Shown: positions 8,355 to 17,420, counted from the first letter of the stretch. The stretch: DNA of 64,000 nt from Roseibium suaedae (GCF_900142725.1 NZ_FRBW01000001.1:930001-994000), one strand, 5' to 3'. The notes: generated by a model from the sequence alone, not told the origin. Program-made: numbers and translations.

Positions 8355-8996
8355 TTGCCAGACATCGATTTCGATAAATCAGTTTTTATAAATTGCCCAT
8401 TTGATAAGGCTTACGCACCTCTTCTGGAAGCTGCGCTCTTCTGCGTCACATATCTGGGATTTAAACCTAGGTTGGCAAATGAGAGCCTGGAAGCAGGTCA
8501 AAATCGTCTCGATAAAATCGTTGAACTAATTAAGTCATGCAGATTCTCTATTCATGACCTTTCAATCTGTCGTTCTGAGCGTATTGGCGATTATTCAAGA
8601 ATGAATATGCCTTTTGAATTGGGCATTGATGTTGGATTCCGTCGAGGAAACGATCCCGCATTTCGAGATAAGAAGTATCTTATTTTTGAAAGAGATGCCT
8701 ATGATTTGAAACGCGCGCTTTCTGATATCTCGGGTCAAGATGTTGTCTCGCATAAGGACGATTTTTCAGAAGTAATCCGACATATTCGTGACTTTCTAAA
8801 AGTTGAGGCACAAATAGAGGCTCCGGGTTCAGCAAAGCTTGAGTCTGAGTATGTGACCTTTCAAGGATGGATGATGGAAAAGAAAATCCATGAAGGTCAC
8901 TCTGAGCAGCAAGTGAAAACCCTTCCAACTCGTGAAATTCTTGATGAAATGGAGGTTTGGGTTGCCTCTGGAAAGCCAGTGCAATTTAATCCGTGA
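8355..8996 (+). CDS. Uncharacterised protein with a TIR / nucleoside deoxyribosyltransferase-like pattern
   Basis: 213 residues of a family I know only as hypothetical. It begins SVFINCPFDKAYAPLLEA, has RLDKIVELIKSCRFSIHDLS, then NMPFELGIDVG, and later SDISGQDVVSHKDD. The order of strand, helix, a DLS strand end, and an N-x-PFELG motif resembles the nucleotide-binding core and catalytic glutamate of nucleoside 2-deoxyribosyltransferase/TIR-like enzymes; this resemblance is inferred, not proven. The start is a TTG at 8355 with AAAGG 7 nt upstream, 3 nt after the DUF2188 stop. The gene is A+T-rich compared with its neighbours. An NAD- or nucleotide-cleaving defence role is a hypothesis. Confidence 0.6.
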   Translation: MPDIDFDKSVFINCPFDKAYAPLLEAALFCVTYLGFKPRLANESLEAGQNRLDKIVELIKSCRFSIHDLSICRSERIGDYSRMNMPFELGIDVGFRRGNDPAFRDKKYLIFERDAYDLKRALSDISGQDVVSHKDDFSEVIRHIRDFLKVEAQIEAPGSAKLESEYVTFQGWMMEKKIHEGHSEQQVKTLPTREILDEMEVWVASGKPVQFNP

Positions 8997-9183
8997 TTCA
9001 ATCTAGATCGCGACGGCGAATTATTGTGAGTGAGTTCATAGCACTAGCAATTGATGCTCTTACCCTCTAGAAACCTGCGCCAACGAAACATCAATCGGCA
9101 CCGCTGTTCAGAGTGTGATGCGCGCCGGGCTTTGCCCGTTTGAGCGCCGTTCTGAAAGGGTGCCGCGACTGCAAGGACAGGCC

Positions 9184-10770
9184 ATGACCGCCACCTACAA
9201 GAACCGCCGCACCTTCGCGATCATTTCGCACCCTGACGCCGGCAAGACCACCTTGACGGAAAAGCTGCTGCTTTCGGGCGGGGCAATCCGGGCGGCTGGT
9301 CAGGTGCGAGCCCGCGGCGAACGCCGCCGCGCCCGGTCTGACTGGATGAAGATCGAGCAGGAACGCGGCATTTCGGTCTCGTCCTCGGTGATGACGTTCG
9401 AGCGTGGCGGCATCATCTACAATCTTCTGGATACGCCGGGCCACGAGGACTTCTCCGAAGACACCTACCGGACGCTGACCGCCGTGGACGCGGCCATCAT
9501 GGTGATCGATGCGGCCAAGGGTATCGAAACCCAGACCCGCAAGCTGTTCGAGGTTTGCCGTCTGCGCGATATTCCGATCATCACCTTCGTCAACAAGATC
9601 GACCGCGAGGGCCGTGATGCCCTGGAGATCCTGGACGAGGTGCAGGAGGCTCTGGCGCTGGACGTGGCGCCGATGACCTGGCCGGTGGGCATGGGCTCGG
9701 ATTTCTTCGGTGTCTATGACTGGCAGAAGCAGAAGTTCCACACGTCTTCCGGTGACCGGGGCGGCGCCTATGCCCGCACTCTGGAAGTCTCCGGCCTGGA
9801 GGATGAGGTCCTGACCGGGTTCGTCTTCGACCGGATCATGGACCAGCTGACCGAGAACGTGGAGCTGGGCGAGGGCGGCTATGCGGCCTTTGACAAGGAG
9901 AGCTTCCTGGAAGGCCACTTGACGCCGGTGTTCTTCGGATCGGCCCTGCGCGACTACGGCATTGATGATCTGCTCGATTTCATCGCGGAATATGCCCCGG
10001 CTCCCCATTCCCAGCCAGCTACCGGCGGGCGCTTGATCATGCCGGAAGAAGACAAGGTCACGGGCTTCGTCTTCAAGGTGCAAGCCAACATGGACCCCAA
10101 GCACCGCGACCGCATTGCCTTCGTGCGCCTGTGCTCGGGCACCTTCAAGCGCGGCATGAAGCTGAAGCATGTCCGTGCGGGCAAGAGCATCGCTGTCTCC
10201 GCGCCGATCTTCTTCTTCGCCGAAGAACGTGAAATTGCCGAGGAGGCCTTTCCGGGCGACGTCATCGGTGTGCCGAACCATGGCCAGCTGCGCGTTGGCG
10301 ACACGCTGACCGAGGGTGAAGAAATCCACGTCACCGGCCTGCCGGCCTTCGCGCCGGAAGTCCTGCGCCGCGTGCGTCTCGGCGACACCATGAAGGTGAA
10401 GCAGATGCGTCAGGGGCTTCAGGATCTGGCGGAAGAGGGCCTCGTGCAGATCTTCAAGCCGGACCTTGGCTCCAACTGGATCGTCGGCGTCGTCGGCATG
10501 CTGCAGCTCGACGTGGTGATCGACCGCCTGCGCAATGAATATGGCACCGAAATCGGCTTCGAGACCGTGCCCTATTCCACCGCCCGCTGGATCGAGTGCG
10601 ATCAGCCGACCCTGAACAAGCTGATCGAAGCCCACCGCATGTCCGTCGCCAACGACCGCGACGACAAGCCGGTATTCCTGTTCAAGAACTCCTGGGAAAT
10701 CGGCTACGTCACCGAGAAGTTCCCGACGGTGAAGTTCCGCGAGACCCGCGAGATCGTTTACGAGTCCTGA
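9184..10770 (+). CDS. prfC: Peptide chain release factor 3
   Basis: A 528-residue translational GTPase of normal RF3 length. G motifs are visible: HPDAGKTTLTEKLL (P-loop), DTPGHEDFSEDTYRTL (G3) and NKIDRE (G4), with the RF3-typical RARSDWMKIEQERGISVSSS as switch I. The later domains end with FETVPYSTARWI and FKNSWEIGYVTEKFP. RF3 uses GTP to remove RF1/RF2 from the ribosome after peptide release. The ATG at 9184 is preceded by AAGGACAGG; an upstream reading from 9115 has no family match. Confidence 0.97.
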   Translation: MTATYKNRRTFAIISHPDAGKTTLTEKLLLSGGAIRAAGQVRARGERRRARSDWMKIEQERGISVSSSVMTFERGGIIYNLLDTPGHEDFSEDTYRTLTAVDAAIMVIDAAKGIETQTRKLFEVCRLRDIPIITFVNKIDREGRDALEILDEVQEALALDVAPMTWPVGMGSDFFGVYDWQKQKFHTSSGDRGGAYARTLEVSGLEDEVLTGFVFDRIMDQLTENVELGEGGYAAFDKESFLEGHLTPVFFGSALRDYGIDDLLDFIAEYAPAPHSQPATGGRLIMPEEDKVTGFVFKVQANMDPKHRDRIAFVRLCSGTFKRGMKLKHVRAGKSIAVSAPIFFFAEEREIAEEAFPGDVIGVPNHGQLRVGDTLTEGEEIHVTGLPAFAPEVLRRVRLGDTMKVKQMRQGLQDLAEEGLVQIFKPDLGSNWIVGVVGMLQLDVVIDRLRNEYGTEIGFETVPYSTARWIECDQPTLNKLIEAHRMSVANDRDDKPVFLFKNSWEIGYVTEKFPTVKFRETREIVYES

Positions 10771-10778
10771 GGGCAGAA

Positions 10779-10948
10779 CACCCTCATCCGCCCTTCGGGC
10801 ACCTTCTCCCTCAAGGGAGAAGGCAGGAACGTGCCGCTGATCTGTTTGTCTCACGGCTTCTGTGGCAGCTTGGAATGATGATTTCCGGTCCGGAAAATCT
10901 CTCCATCTCCGTTCCCTCGCCCCTTGGGGAGAGGGCCAGGGTGAGGGG
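10779..10948. repeat. Intergenic palindromic repeat elements after prfC
   Basis: Two short repeat-like palindromes lie between prfC and the next gene. The first has the stem 10802-10810 with 10815-10823 (perfect 9 bp, loop TCAA) and a leader starting CACCCTCATCCGCCCTTCGG. The second is a CCCTC...GAGGG palindrome at about 10914-10935 with a GTGAGGGG tail. Similar elements are common between genes in Hyphomicrobiales genomes. They may also end prfC transcription. Confidence 0.6.
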
Positions 10949-10980
10949 GAATGGCCGGATCATTTGCTAAGGACCTCCCC

Positions 10981-11502
10981 ATGCCCTCCTTCCTGATTGC
11001 CTTTGTCTTCCTTGCTGCCTTCCTGCGGTTTGCGGCGCTGTTCGTGTCGATCCGCAATGAGAAGCGGATGAAGGCGGATGGGGCGGTAGAGTATCATGCG
11101 GGCACGTCCACCCTGCTGGCTGCGACCCATATCGTTTTCTATCTGGCCGCCATTGGCGAAGGTGTCTGGCGGGAGGCTCCCGTCACCGGCCTGACCTATC
11201 TGGGGCTGGCAATTTACGCTTTAGCCATGGTGGCGCTGGTGTGGGTGTTGAAGGTGCTGGGCCAGTTCTGGACGGTGAAGATCATCGTGGCCCGGGACCA
11301 TGTTCTGGTCACCAACCGGCTGTTCCGGACGCTCAGGCACCCGAACTACTATCTCAACATCATTCCGGAGCTGATCGGCTTTGCCCTCGCGCTCCATGCG
11401 GTCACGACGCTGGCCATCGGCCTGCCTGTCTATCTCGTGATCCTCTTCCTGCGGATCCGTCAGGAAGAGCGCGTGCTGCGCGAGGCTTTCTCCAGCTACT
11501 GA
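10981..11502 (+). CDS. Isoprenylcysteine carboxyl methyltransferase (ICMT) family protein
   Basis: A 173-residue membrane protein with about five hydrophobic helices. The C-terminal half carries the ICMT/phospholipid methyltransferase pattern: LGQFWTVKI, then NRLFRTLRHPNYYLNIIPEL (the RHPxY motif binds S-adenosylmethionine) and the closing RIRQEERVLREAF. ATG 10981 is chosen because AAGGA lies 7 nt upstream. Bacteria lack prenylated CaaX proteins, so the true substrate is probably another membrane molecule; it cannot be read from sequence. Stands alone between prfC and the convergent dehalogenase gene. Confidence 0.85.
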   Translation: MPSFLIAFVFLAAFLRFAALFVSIRNEKRMKADGAVEYHAGTSTLLAATHIVFYLAAIGEGVWREAPVTGLTYLGLAIYALAMVALVWVLKVLGQFWTVKIIVARDHVLVTNRLFRTLRHPNYYLNIIPELIGFALALHAVTTLAIGLPVYLVILFLRIRQEERVLREAFSSY

Positions 11503-11513
11503 GGGCGCGCGTC

Positions 11514-14500
11514 CTAGAGGTCGATCTCCATCACCCCGCCATCGTCCTTCGCCCGGCTCTGGCAGAGAATGACGGAGGTCCGGCGCTGGGCGTTGGAAAG
11601 CACGAAGTCCCGGTGTTCCACCTCACCGGAGATCAGGCCGCATTTGCACACACCGCAGATACCGTCCGAGCATTTCACGTCCACCGGATAGCCGTTCTCG
11701 ATCAGAACTTCTGAGGCGGTCTTTTCGGCTGGCACGGACAGGGTTCGGCCGGAACGGGCAAGTTTCAGCTCAAAGGGATGATTGACCCAGTCCGGCTGTT
11801 CGGGAACCGCGAAATACTCCAGGTGCCGTGCGTCCTCCGGATAGCCCTGTTGCACTGCTGCTTCCATCACACCCTGCATGTAGCGATCGGGCCCGCAGGT
11901 GTAGACGTGATATCCATCCTGATAGCCGGAGAGGATTTTATTCAGGTCCGCACGGCTGCCTTCACTAGAGAAATGCAGATGGACCCGGTCCTTCCAGGGC
12001 ACTGTTTCCAGGTCCGGCAGATATCCGGCGGATGACCGGCTGGCGGCCGAATAGTGCAGCTCAAACTCCCGGCCGAGCGCATTGAGCCGGTGGGCGAAGG
12101 CGATCATGGGCGTGATGCCGATGCCGCCTCCCATGAGGAAGGTCTTCGCCGCGTTTTCTTCCAGGAGGAAGTGATTGACCGGCTTGGAGATGAAGATCTT
12201 GCGGCCTTCCGAAAAGATCCGGTGCAAGAGCCTGGAGCCGCCCCGTCCCAGATCCTCGCGCAAGACGCCGATCTGATAGCGGCCGAGGTCGGCCGGATCA
12301 CCGGACATGGAATACTGACGAAGGAATTCGGGTGCGACCAGCACGTCGATATGGGCACCGGCCGTCCATTCGGGCAGCGGAGAGCCGTCGACGGTGGCCA
12401 GTTCGTATTTGGTGACATCCGCCGTCATGGCTTCCGCCTTGACCACCTGGACCTGGATGACCGGTGCATCTCCCGGAATCTGATAGCGGTGGAAGATGGT
12501 GCTATCGCCTGCTGCCAGCCGCTTGCGGTATTCGGCGGCCGGGATCATCGCCTGATAGGCGGCAATTCCCGCCTCCCGGTCCATGGGGAAGGGGTAGGGC
12601 CAGGGTGGGGGTGCCAGCGGCGCGGGATAGACCGCCAGCGTCTGGTCCTCGTATTTGAGGTCCAGATCCTTTTGCAGGTCCCGGCGGTTTACCGGCTGAT
12701 TGGCGGCACGATAGGCGCCATCGGTCTGTAGCTCGATATCCCACCACCATTTCTTGACGGGGTTCAGCCCGCCACGTCCGGCGGCATCATCCAGTTTCGC
12801 GAGCAGGGGAGCGGCTGCCGGAATGTGGGAAGCCGCCCAGCGCACGGGGGCTTCGGCAAAAAGGCCTTCCAGGTTCCACGGACACGTCTTCATGCAGCGT
12901 CCGCACATCGCACCTCCTTGTGTGGTGATGCGATAGGTGGCGCATTTCTGGCTGTCGGATTTCCAGATCTCGTAGCCGTTGAACATCAGCTTCGGCCCGG
13001 CGGTGATGGCCCCGGATGGGCATTCGCGGGCGCATTTGTTGCAGGCCTCGCAGAAGGCCTGAAGGCCGAAGTCGATGGGCTTGTCATGGGCCATCGGCAT
13101 GTCGGTCGTGACCGCGCCGGACTTGAGCCGGGGACCGAGATAGGGGTTCAGGATCACTTCGCCGATGCGGCTCACTTCGCCAAGACCCGAGAGCAGCAGC
13201 AGTGGAGGCTGAAGCACTTCGCCGTCCATCACAGTATGGGCCTTGGCCTTGTAGCCAAGGTTCCGGATCTGCTGGGCCAGAACCCCGCCGATCAGCGAAA
13301 ACCGCAAATAGGCGCGCATGGACTGAGCAACGGAAATCCAGTCATCTCCGCTGGCCCCTTCCATGGTCTCGAACCCCTGGTCGATGATCATCGATACGGC
13401 CTGATCATGGGGCGGATCGATCGGGGCGCCTGTGGCATCGTGGCTGTACCAGGCCCATTCCGGGCAGCGGGACAGGCCGACGGCATCCGCGCCGAGGAAA
13501 TAGCTTGCCGCTTTCAGGTTCGCGGCATTGCGTTCGCCATCCGCCGGGCGCGGGCCCTCGGTGCTTTCGCCATCCTGCAGTAGGACAAAGGCGCCAAGTG
13601 CCCGGCGCTGGGCGAAGCTCGGCGCGGATTTTCTGGCATAATGTCCACCTTTTGCCCCGTCCTGCACGGATTTGCCCATGTCTCCGAACTGGGCGCGGGC
13701 GAACATGTCTGCGCGCTTGGGCACCCGGGCGACATTCATCTCGTCGATAAAGGTGGTCGGTTCGTCGACGCGTTTCAGCCGCTCGAAGGGATAGGCGCCA
13801 TCCACGTAGCGGCGGTTGCGAAAGGGATCACGGTTGAGCGCATTCTTGGACGAGTGCCGGCCAAGCCACCAGTCGAACCCGCGTAGATGCCGCCAGGGCT
13901 GAAACTCCATCGGAGCAAGCGGGGCATCATGGGCAAGATCCATGTCGGTCGTGACGACGGCCAGGCCAAAGCGTTCTCCCAGCCAGGGGGCAACCAGCCG
14001 GTCGTCTTCCACGGTGACAAGACCGCTGGCAACGGCCAGCTGATTGAGGTCCACGTCGGTCGAGGACAGGCTGTGAGCCTTGGCGGAGAAACCCAGAAGG
14101 CGGATGTAGTTGGCGATCACCACCGCCGTTTCGGAACTGCGCAGGCAGGCCCGGTGATCCTGAGCATCCATGATCCAGTCGCAGCCAGGCTCGTGAGCCT
14201 CGGGATCACGCAGATGTTCATAGAGAAAGACGACTGCATGGCTGTGCGTTTCGATTGAGCCCGGCGGCGCATTCATGCTGTCCTTCAGGTCCGCCATGAT
14301 CAGATCGATGCCAGAGGCCAGGGTCTTGGTCTGGCGGGTCATCAAGGCATGGGCAAGACGGCCGATATCCGGATTGAGGCGTGCTTCCTCCAGACGAGCG
14401 CTGTCCGGAATACGGCCGATCCCCACCATGGAAGCGTCGTTGAAATAGCCGAAGGCCTTGAGGTGGTTGGACCGCTCCTGCGGGTCTGAGGGAATGTCCG

Positions 14501-14726
14501 CCCTTGCCGGATTGACCAACCCGTCGCGCAGGGCATCCATCATCGCCTGATATTCGCCCATGGCGTTGACGATGCTCTCCGGCTGCTCGGGCCGGTGAAA
14601 GCTCAGCGGGGCGATTGCCGGTATCCTGCTCAGGCGAGGAACACCGATCTGGCGTTTCAACCGTTCCAGCGGATAAGGCCCCAGATGAACCGGGCGGTTC
14701 TTGTCGGAAAAAAACTTCAAGGTCAT
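11514..14726 (-). CDS. Cobalamin-dependent reductive dehalogenase fused to a C-terminal flavin/2Fe-2S reductase
   Basis: A 1070-residue cytoplasmic fusion. Two related halves fill residues 1-550 (compare NHLKAFGYFNDASMVGIGR with NLKAASYFLGADAVGLSRCP, and TDMDLAHDAPL with TTDMPMAHDKPI). The second should be the working cobalamin domain and the first a vestigial copy, as in NpRdhA of Nitratireductor. Two 4Fe-4S motifs follow: C559/562/565/569 and C595/608/611/615 (ending CPWN). From about 740 there is a phthalate-dioxygenase-reductase module: RQYSMSGDP (flavin), GGGIGITPM (NAD(P)H), and a plant-type 2Fe-2S domain with C1019/1024/1027/1055. No Tat signal or membrane partner is present. This is the self-sufficient, catabolic type (as BhbA, which debrominates hydroxybenzoates), not the respiratory type. 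Substrate not determinable. Confidence 0.92.
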   Translation of the reverse strand: MTLKFFSDKNRPVHLGPYPLERLKRQIGVPRLSRIPAIAPLSFHRPEQPESIVNAMGEYQAMMDALRDGLVNPARADIPSDPQERSNHLKAFGYFNDASMVGIGRIPDSARLEEARLNPDIGRLAHALMTRQTKTLASGIDLIMADLKDSMNAPPGSIETHSHAVVFLYEHLRDPEAHEPGCDWIMDAQDHRACLRSSETAVVIANYIRLLGFSAKAHSLSSTDVDLNQLAVASGLVTVEDDRLVAPWLGERFGLAVVTTDMDLAHDAPLAPMEFQPWRHLRGFDWWLGRHSSKNALNRDPFRNRRYVDGAYPFERLKRVDEPTTFIDEMNVARVPKRADMFARAQFGDMGKSVQDGAKGGHYARKSAPSFAQRRALGAFVLLQDGESTEGPRPADGERNAANLKAASYFLGADAVGLSRCPEWAWYSHDATGAPIDPPHDQAVSMIIDQGFETMEGASGDDWISVAQSMRAYLRFSLIGGVLAQQIRNLGYKAKAHTVMDGEVLQPPLLLLSGLGEVSRIGEVILNPYLGPRLKSGAVTTDMPMAHDKPIDFGLQAFCEACNKCARECPSGAITAGPKLMFNGYEIWKSDSQKCATYRITTQGGAMCGRCMKTCPWNLEGLFAEAPVRWAASHIPAAAPLLAKLDDAAGRGGLNPVKKWWWDIELQTDGAYRAANQPVNRRDLQKDLDLKYEDQTLAVYPAPLAPPPWPYPFPMDREAGIAAYQAMIPAAEYRKRLAAGDSTIFHRYQIPGDAPVIQVQVVKAEAMTADVTKYELATVDGSPLPEWTAGAHIDVLVAPEFLRQYSMSGDPADLGRYQIGVLREDLGRGGSRLLHRIFSEGRKIFISKPVNHFLLEENAAKTFLMGGGIGITPMIAFAHRLNALGREFELHYSAASRSSAGYLPDLETVPWKDRVHLHFSSEGSRADLNKILSGYQDGYHVYTCGPDRYMQGVMEAAVQQGYPEDARHLEYFAVPEQPDWVNHPFELKLARSGRTLSVPAEKTASEVLIENGYPVDVKCSDGICGVCKCGLISGEVEHRDFVLSNAQRRTSVILCQSRAKDDGGVMEIDL

Positions 14727-14829
14727 GCGGTCCTCTCCGCGCCGATATCCGGTCAGATACCTGCGCCCTTTCCGCTGTCTTTCGGTTCACAAGGCAAGGA
14801 GGGAAGGGGCGTCCACCCTTCCGTCCCAG

Positions 14830-16167
14830 TCAGCTGAATGCTGCCTCCATTTCTCTTCTGAACCTGTAGGCCATGTCGCTGGTGTCAAGGATCACATCGT
14901 CCCAGGTCAGCATTTCGCCTTCACCGACATCCCGCTTCAGGGCGACATGGCTGGCGAGGCCAAGCGGCAGGTAACCGCGGGCAAGGGACGTGCTGGCGGG
15001 GCATTGCTTGCCCCAGACCGTGAACCCGCCTTCGCCGTCCAGCACCTCGCCCTTGCGCATGGCTTTCTTGGTGGTCGCCACCACATCCGAGTGGAAGCCG
15101 ATGGGCGATCCGGTTGGCTCGGCTCTCAGCACGGCGGAGGCAACGGACAGGCCCAGCTCCATGCCGATCATGTGGGTTGGCCGGTAAAGCGCCGCGAACT
15201 GGCCGCTATCGTCTTCCAGCATGTGGTATTCGGTGAAACACTGGCGGGCATAGTCGGTCTCGCCCTCGATCACCACATAGGTCCCCATGGCCAGGTGATG
15301 GGGAATATCCTTGCCATCCCGCGTCAGGGAAGAGACGACTTCCGTTGTGCCGCTGCTTGTCAGAGTGCCGCCGAATTCTTTCGGCTTGCAGACCGAAGAC
15401 AGTTCGAAGCGGGATGCTGGCGGAAAGGACAGTCCGTTCTCCTGCGGCACGAGGCCTGTAGCATTGCTGACGGCGGTCATCTCGATGCCGGATTTGGTGC
15501 CATCCAGGAACGAATTGAACATCTTCAGATTGATCTGGTTCGGATCCTTGAGCGCCAGATAGGTCTGCAGCGTGTCCCACACGGTGTCCGGGGTCAGCTG
15601 GTGATAGGTCGGCAGGTACCGGGTGCCCTTGCCTGCACAGACCACCTTGAAGCCGCAGGTGCGCGCCCAGTCCACGTGTTCTGCGATCAATGCTGGCTGG
15701 TCGCCCCAGGCCAGCGAATAGACGAGGCCTTGCGCTTCGGCCCGCTTGGCCAGAAGTGGGCCCGCCAGCGCATCTGCCTCCACATTCACCATCACGACAT
15801 GCCGGCCATAATCGATGGCCTTCAGGCAGTGGCGGATACCGGCCGCCGGGTCGCCGGTGGCATCGATCAGCACATCTAGGCCGCCCGCCGTGATCAGGGC
15901 GTCGGCACTGTCGGTGATGAAGGTCTTTCCGCTTGTGTAGGCATCGGTGAAGGACGTGGCCGAGGACTGGCTGTCCGGCCAGCCCGCCCGGGCAAGGGTC
16001 TGTTTCAGACGGGGAGGGTTGAGGTCTGCAATCCCGAGAATGTGGATGCCCTTGGTGAGCCGGGCCTGGGTCAGGTACATCGAACCGAATTTGCCGCCGC
16101 CAATGATCCCGACACGGATCGGGCGTCCTTCTTCAGCACGTCTTCCCAGCATTCTCGACAGGTTCAT
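14830..16167 (-). CDS. NAD(P)-dependent oxidoreductase with C-terminal SAF domain (homoserine dehydrogenase-like)
   Basis: A 445-residue protein. The Rossmann motif VGIIGGGKFGSMYLTQA sits near residue 19, with DVLIDATGDPAAG and VVMVNVEADALAGPLLA as in homoserine dehydrogenase/MocA-like folds. The C-terminal 90 residues (GYLPLGLASHVALKRDVGEGEMLTWDDV) form an SAF domain, as in sugar-acid dehydratases and flagellar FlgA. ATG 16167 has GGGAG upstream; the frame is open far upstream but lies inside the divergent methyltransferase gene. It precedes the dehalogenase by 103 nt on the same strand and is probably co-transcribed. Its substrate is unknown. Confidence 0.82.
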   Translation of the reverse strand: MNLSRMLGRRAEEGRPIRVGIIGGGKFGSMYLTQARLTKGIHILGIADLNPPRLKQTLARAGWPDSQSSATSFTDAYTSGKTFITDSADALITAGGLDVLIDATGDPAAGIRHCLKAIDYGRHVVMVNVEADALAGPLLAKRAEAQGLVYSLAWGDQPALIAEHVDWARTCGFKVVCAGKGTRYLPTYHQLTPDTVWDTLQTYLALKDPNQINLKMFNSFLDGTKSGIEMTAVSNATGLVPQENGLSFPPASRFELSSVCKPKEFGGTLTSSGTTEVVSSLTRDGKDIPHHLAMGTYVVIEGETDYARQCFTEYHMLEDDSGQFAALYRPTHMIGMELGLSVASAVLRAEPTGSPIGFHSDVVATTKKAMRKGEVLDGEGGFTVWGKQCPASTSLARGYLPLGLASHVALKRDVGEGEMLTWDDVILDTSDMAYRFRREMEAAFS

Positions 16168-16377
16168 TGCAAGCTCCCCCAGGTGTCTCCCGTTTTCTCC
16201 GGGGCGAACACTTGCACAGGATTTGCTCGCTGACGAGGGCAGATTCCTGGAGAAACGCGCATTGATCCCAGGCTGGACTTTGACCTTGGATGTCTTCGGC
16301 CCTATAGCTCGCGCAACAGACCGCCCGCGGGGCGCTTTTGCTGGCCTGCTGCCGCTATTTGGAAAGAGTGTACCCTC
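16168..16377. promoter_or_regulatory. Divergent promoter region for dehalogenase operon and rsmC-like gene
   Basis: The 210-bp gap separates the minus-strand oxidoreductase-dehalogenase unit from the plus-strand methyltransferase gene, so both promoters should be here. I looked for a cobalamin riboswitch because the dehalogenase needs B12 and found no B12-box-like sequence. Confidence 0.4.
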
Positions 16378-17418
16378 ATGAGTGATCCCGCCCTGCAAAC
16401 CCTGCTTCTGCCGCTGGAAGATGGTTCTGTCGAACTGTCCGCGGACAGCAACATCCTGTTCCTGCGGGCCCGTGCCGGGCGCGAGCTGGCGATGCTTCGC
16501 GACCACAAGCTGGTCTGCGAGCAGAGCTTTGCGCCGGACCGGGATGCGCTGGAGGCCATGGGGCTGAAGGTCGATGCGGAGATTGACGCGTCCGGCTTTG
16601 ACGCGGTGCTGGTTCTGCCCACCCGTCAGCGGCAGGAAGCCCGGGCGCAGCTGGCCCGCGCCGTTCAGAAAGTGCGTTGCGGTGGTCTGGTGATCGCATC
16701 CGCCCCGAACACGGAAGGCGCAAAGACGCTGGAAGCGGATCTGGAAGCGCTGATCGGGTCTAGCGAACATCTCTCCAAGCACAAGTGCCGTGTGGTTTGG
16801 GGCGCAGTGGATACGGCGACCGTGAACCAGGCGCTGGTTTCGGAATGGGCCGCCCTTGATGCCCCGCGCGAGGTGCTGGACGGGGCGTTCAAAAGCCGTC
16901 CGGGTCTGTTCGCCTGGGACCGGATCGACCCGGCCTCCCGTCTTCTTGCCGATCACCTGCCGGATACGCTCGCAGGGCGCGGTGCGGATCTTGGCGCTGG
17001 GTTCGGTTTCCTGGCCCGTACCGTACTGGAGCGTGCGCCGAAGGTCACTTCCATGGATCTTTATGAAGCGGAAAAGCGGGCCCTGGACCTGGCTGAAGAA
17101 AACCTTGCTGCCTTCAAGGGCAAGAAGCCGATGAACGGGGTCTGGTCTGATGTGACCAAGGGTATCGAAGGTCCTTATGACTTCCTCGTCTCCAACCCGC
17201 CGTTCCATCAGTCCGGCAAGGCGGACCGTACGGATGTCGGGCAGAACTTCATCCGGGCAGCTGCCCGTGGTCTGCGATCCGGCGGCCAGTTCTTTCTCGT
17301 CGCCAACCGGCACCTTCCCTACGAGCATACGCTCAACGAGGTCTTCGCCGATGTGAAGATGATCGCGGATGAAGGCGGCTACAAGGTGATCCGGGCAGTG
17401 AAGGCCAAGGGGAAATAA
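16378..17418 (+). CDS. Class I SAM-dependent methyltransferase, RsmC-like (16S rRNA m2G)
   Basis: 346 residues. The C-terminal catalytic half has RGADLGAGFGFLARTVLERA (SAM motif I), VTSMDLYEAEKRAL (motif II) and the guanine/adenine methyltransferase signature FLVSNPPFH, followed by GGQFFLVANRHLPYE. The N-terminal half is a degenerate copy of the fold, as in RsmC/RlmG enzymes that methylate guanine N2 in rRNA. The next gene, rsuA, starts 2 nt after the stop, so this is an rRNA modification operon. Whether the target is G1207 of 16S rRNA is inferred from the family. Confidence 0.85.
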   Translation: MSDPALQTLLLPLEDGSVELSADSNILFLRARAGRELAMLRDHKLVCEQSFAPDRDALEAMGLKVDAEIDASGFDAVLVLPTRQRQEARAQLARAVQKVRCGGLVIASAPNTEGAKTLEADLEALIGSSEHLSKHKCRVVWGAVDTATVNQALVSEWAALDAPREVLDGAFKSRPGLFAWDRIDPASRLLADHLPDTLAGRGADLGAGFGFLARTVLERAPKVTSMDLYEAEKRALDLAEENLAAFKGKKPMNGVWSDVTKGIEGPYDFLVSNPPFHQSGKADRTDVGQNFIRAAARGLRSGGQFFLVANRHLPYEHTLNEVFADVKMIADEGGYKVIRAVKAKGK

Positions 17419-17420
17419 GC

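Noticed and set aside
9091..10854. Long minus-strand open frame antisense to prfC (587 codons)
   Set aside because: It mirrors prfC codon by codon in a high-G+C gene, has no family features and no ribosome site; prfC is certain.
11514..14726. Respiratory (organohalide-respiring) reductive dehalogenase
   Set aside because: No twin-arginine signal, no membrane-anchor gene beside it, and a fused NAD(P)H reductase; all point to the catabolic type.
16168..16377. Cobalamin riboswitch upstream of the dehalogenase operon
   Set aside because: Expected because the enzyme needs B12, but no B12-box-like conserved core was found on either strand.
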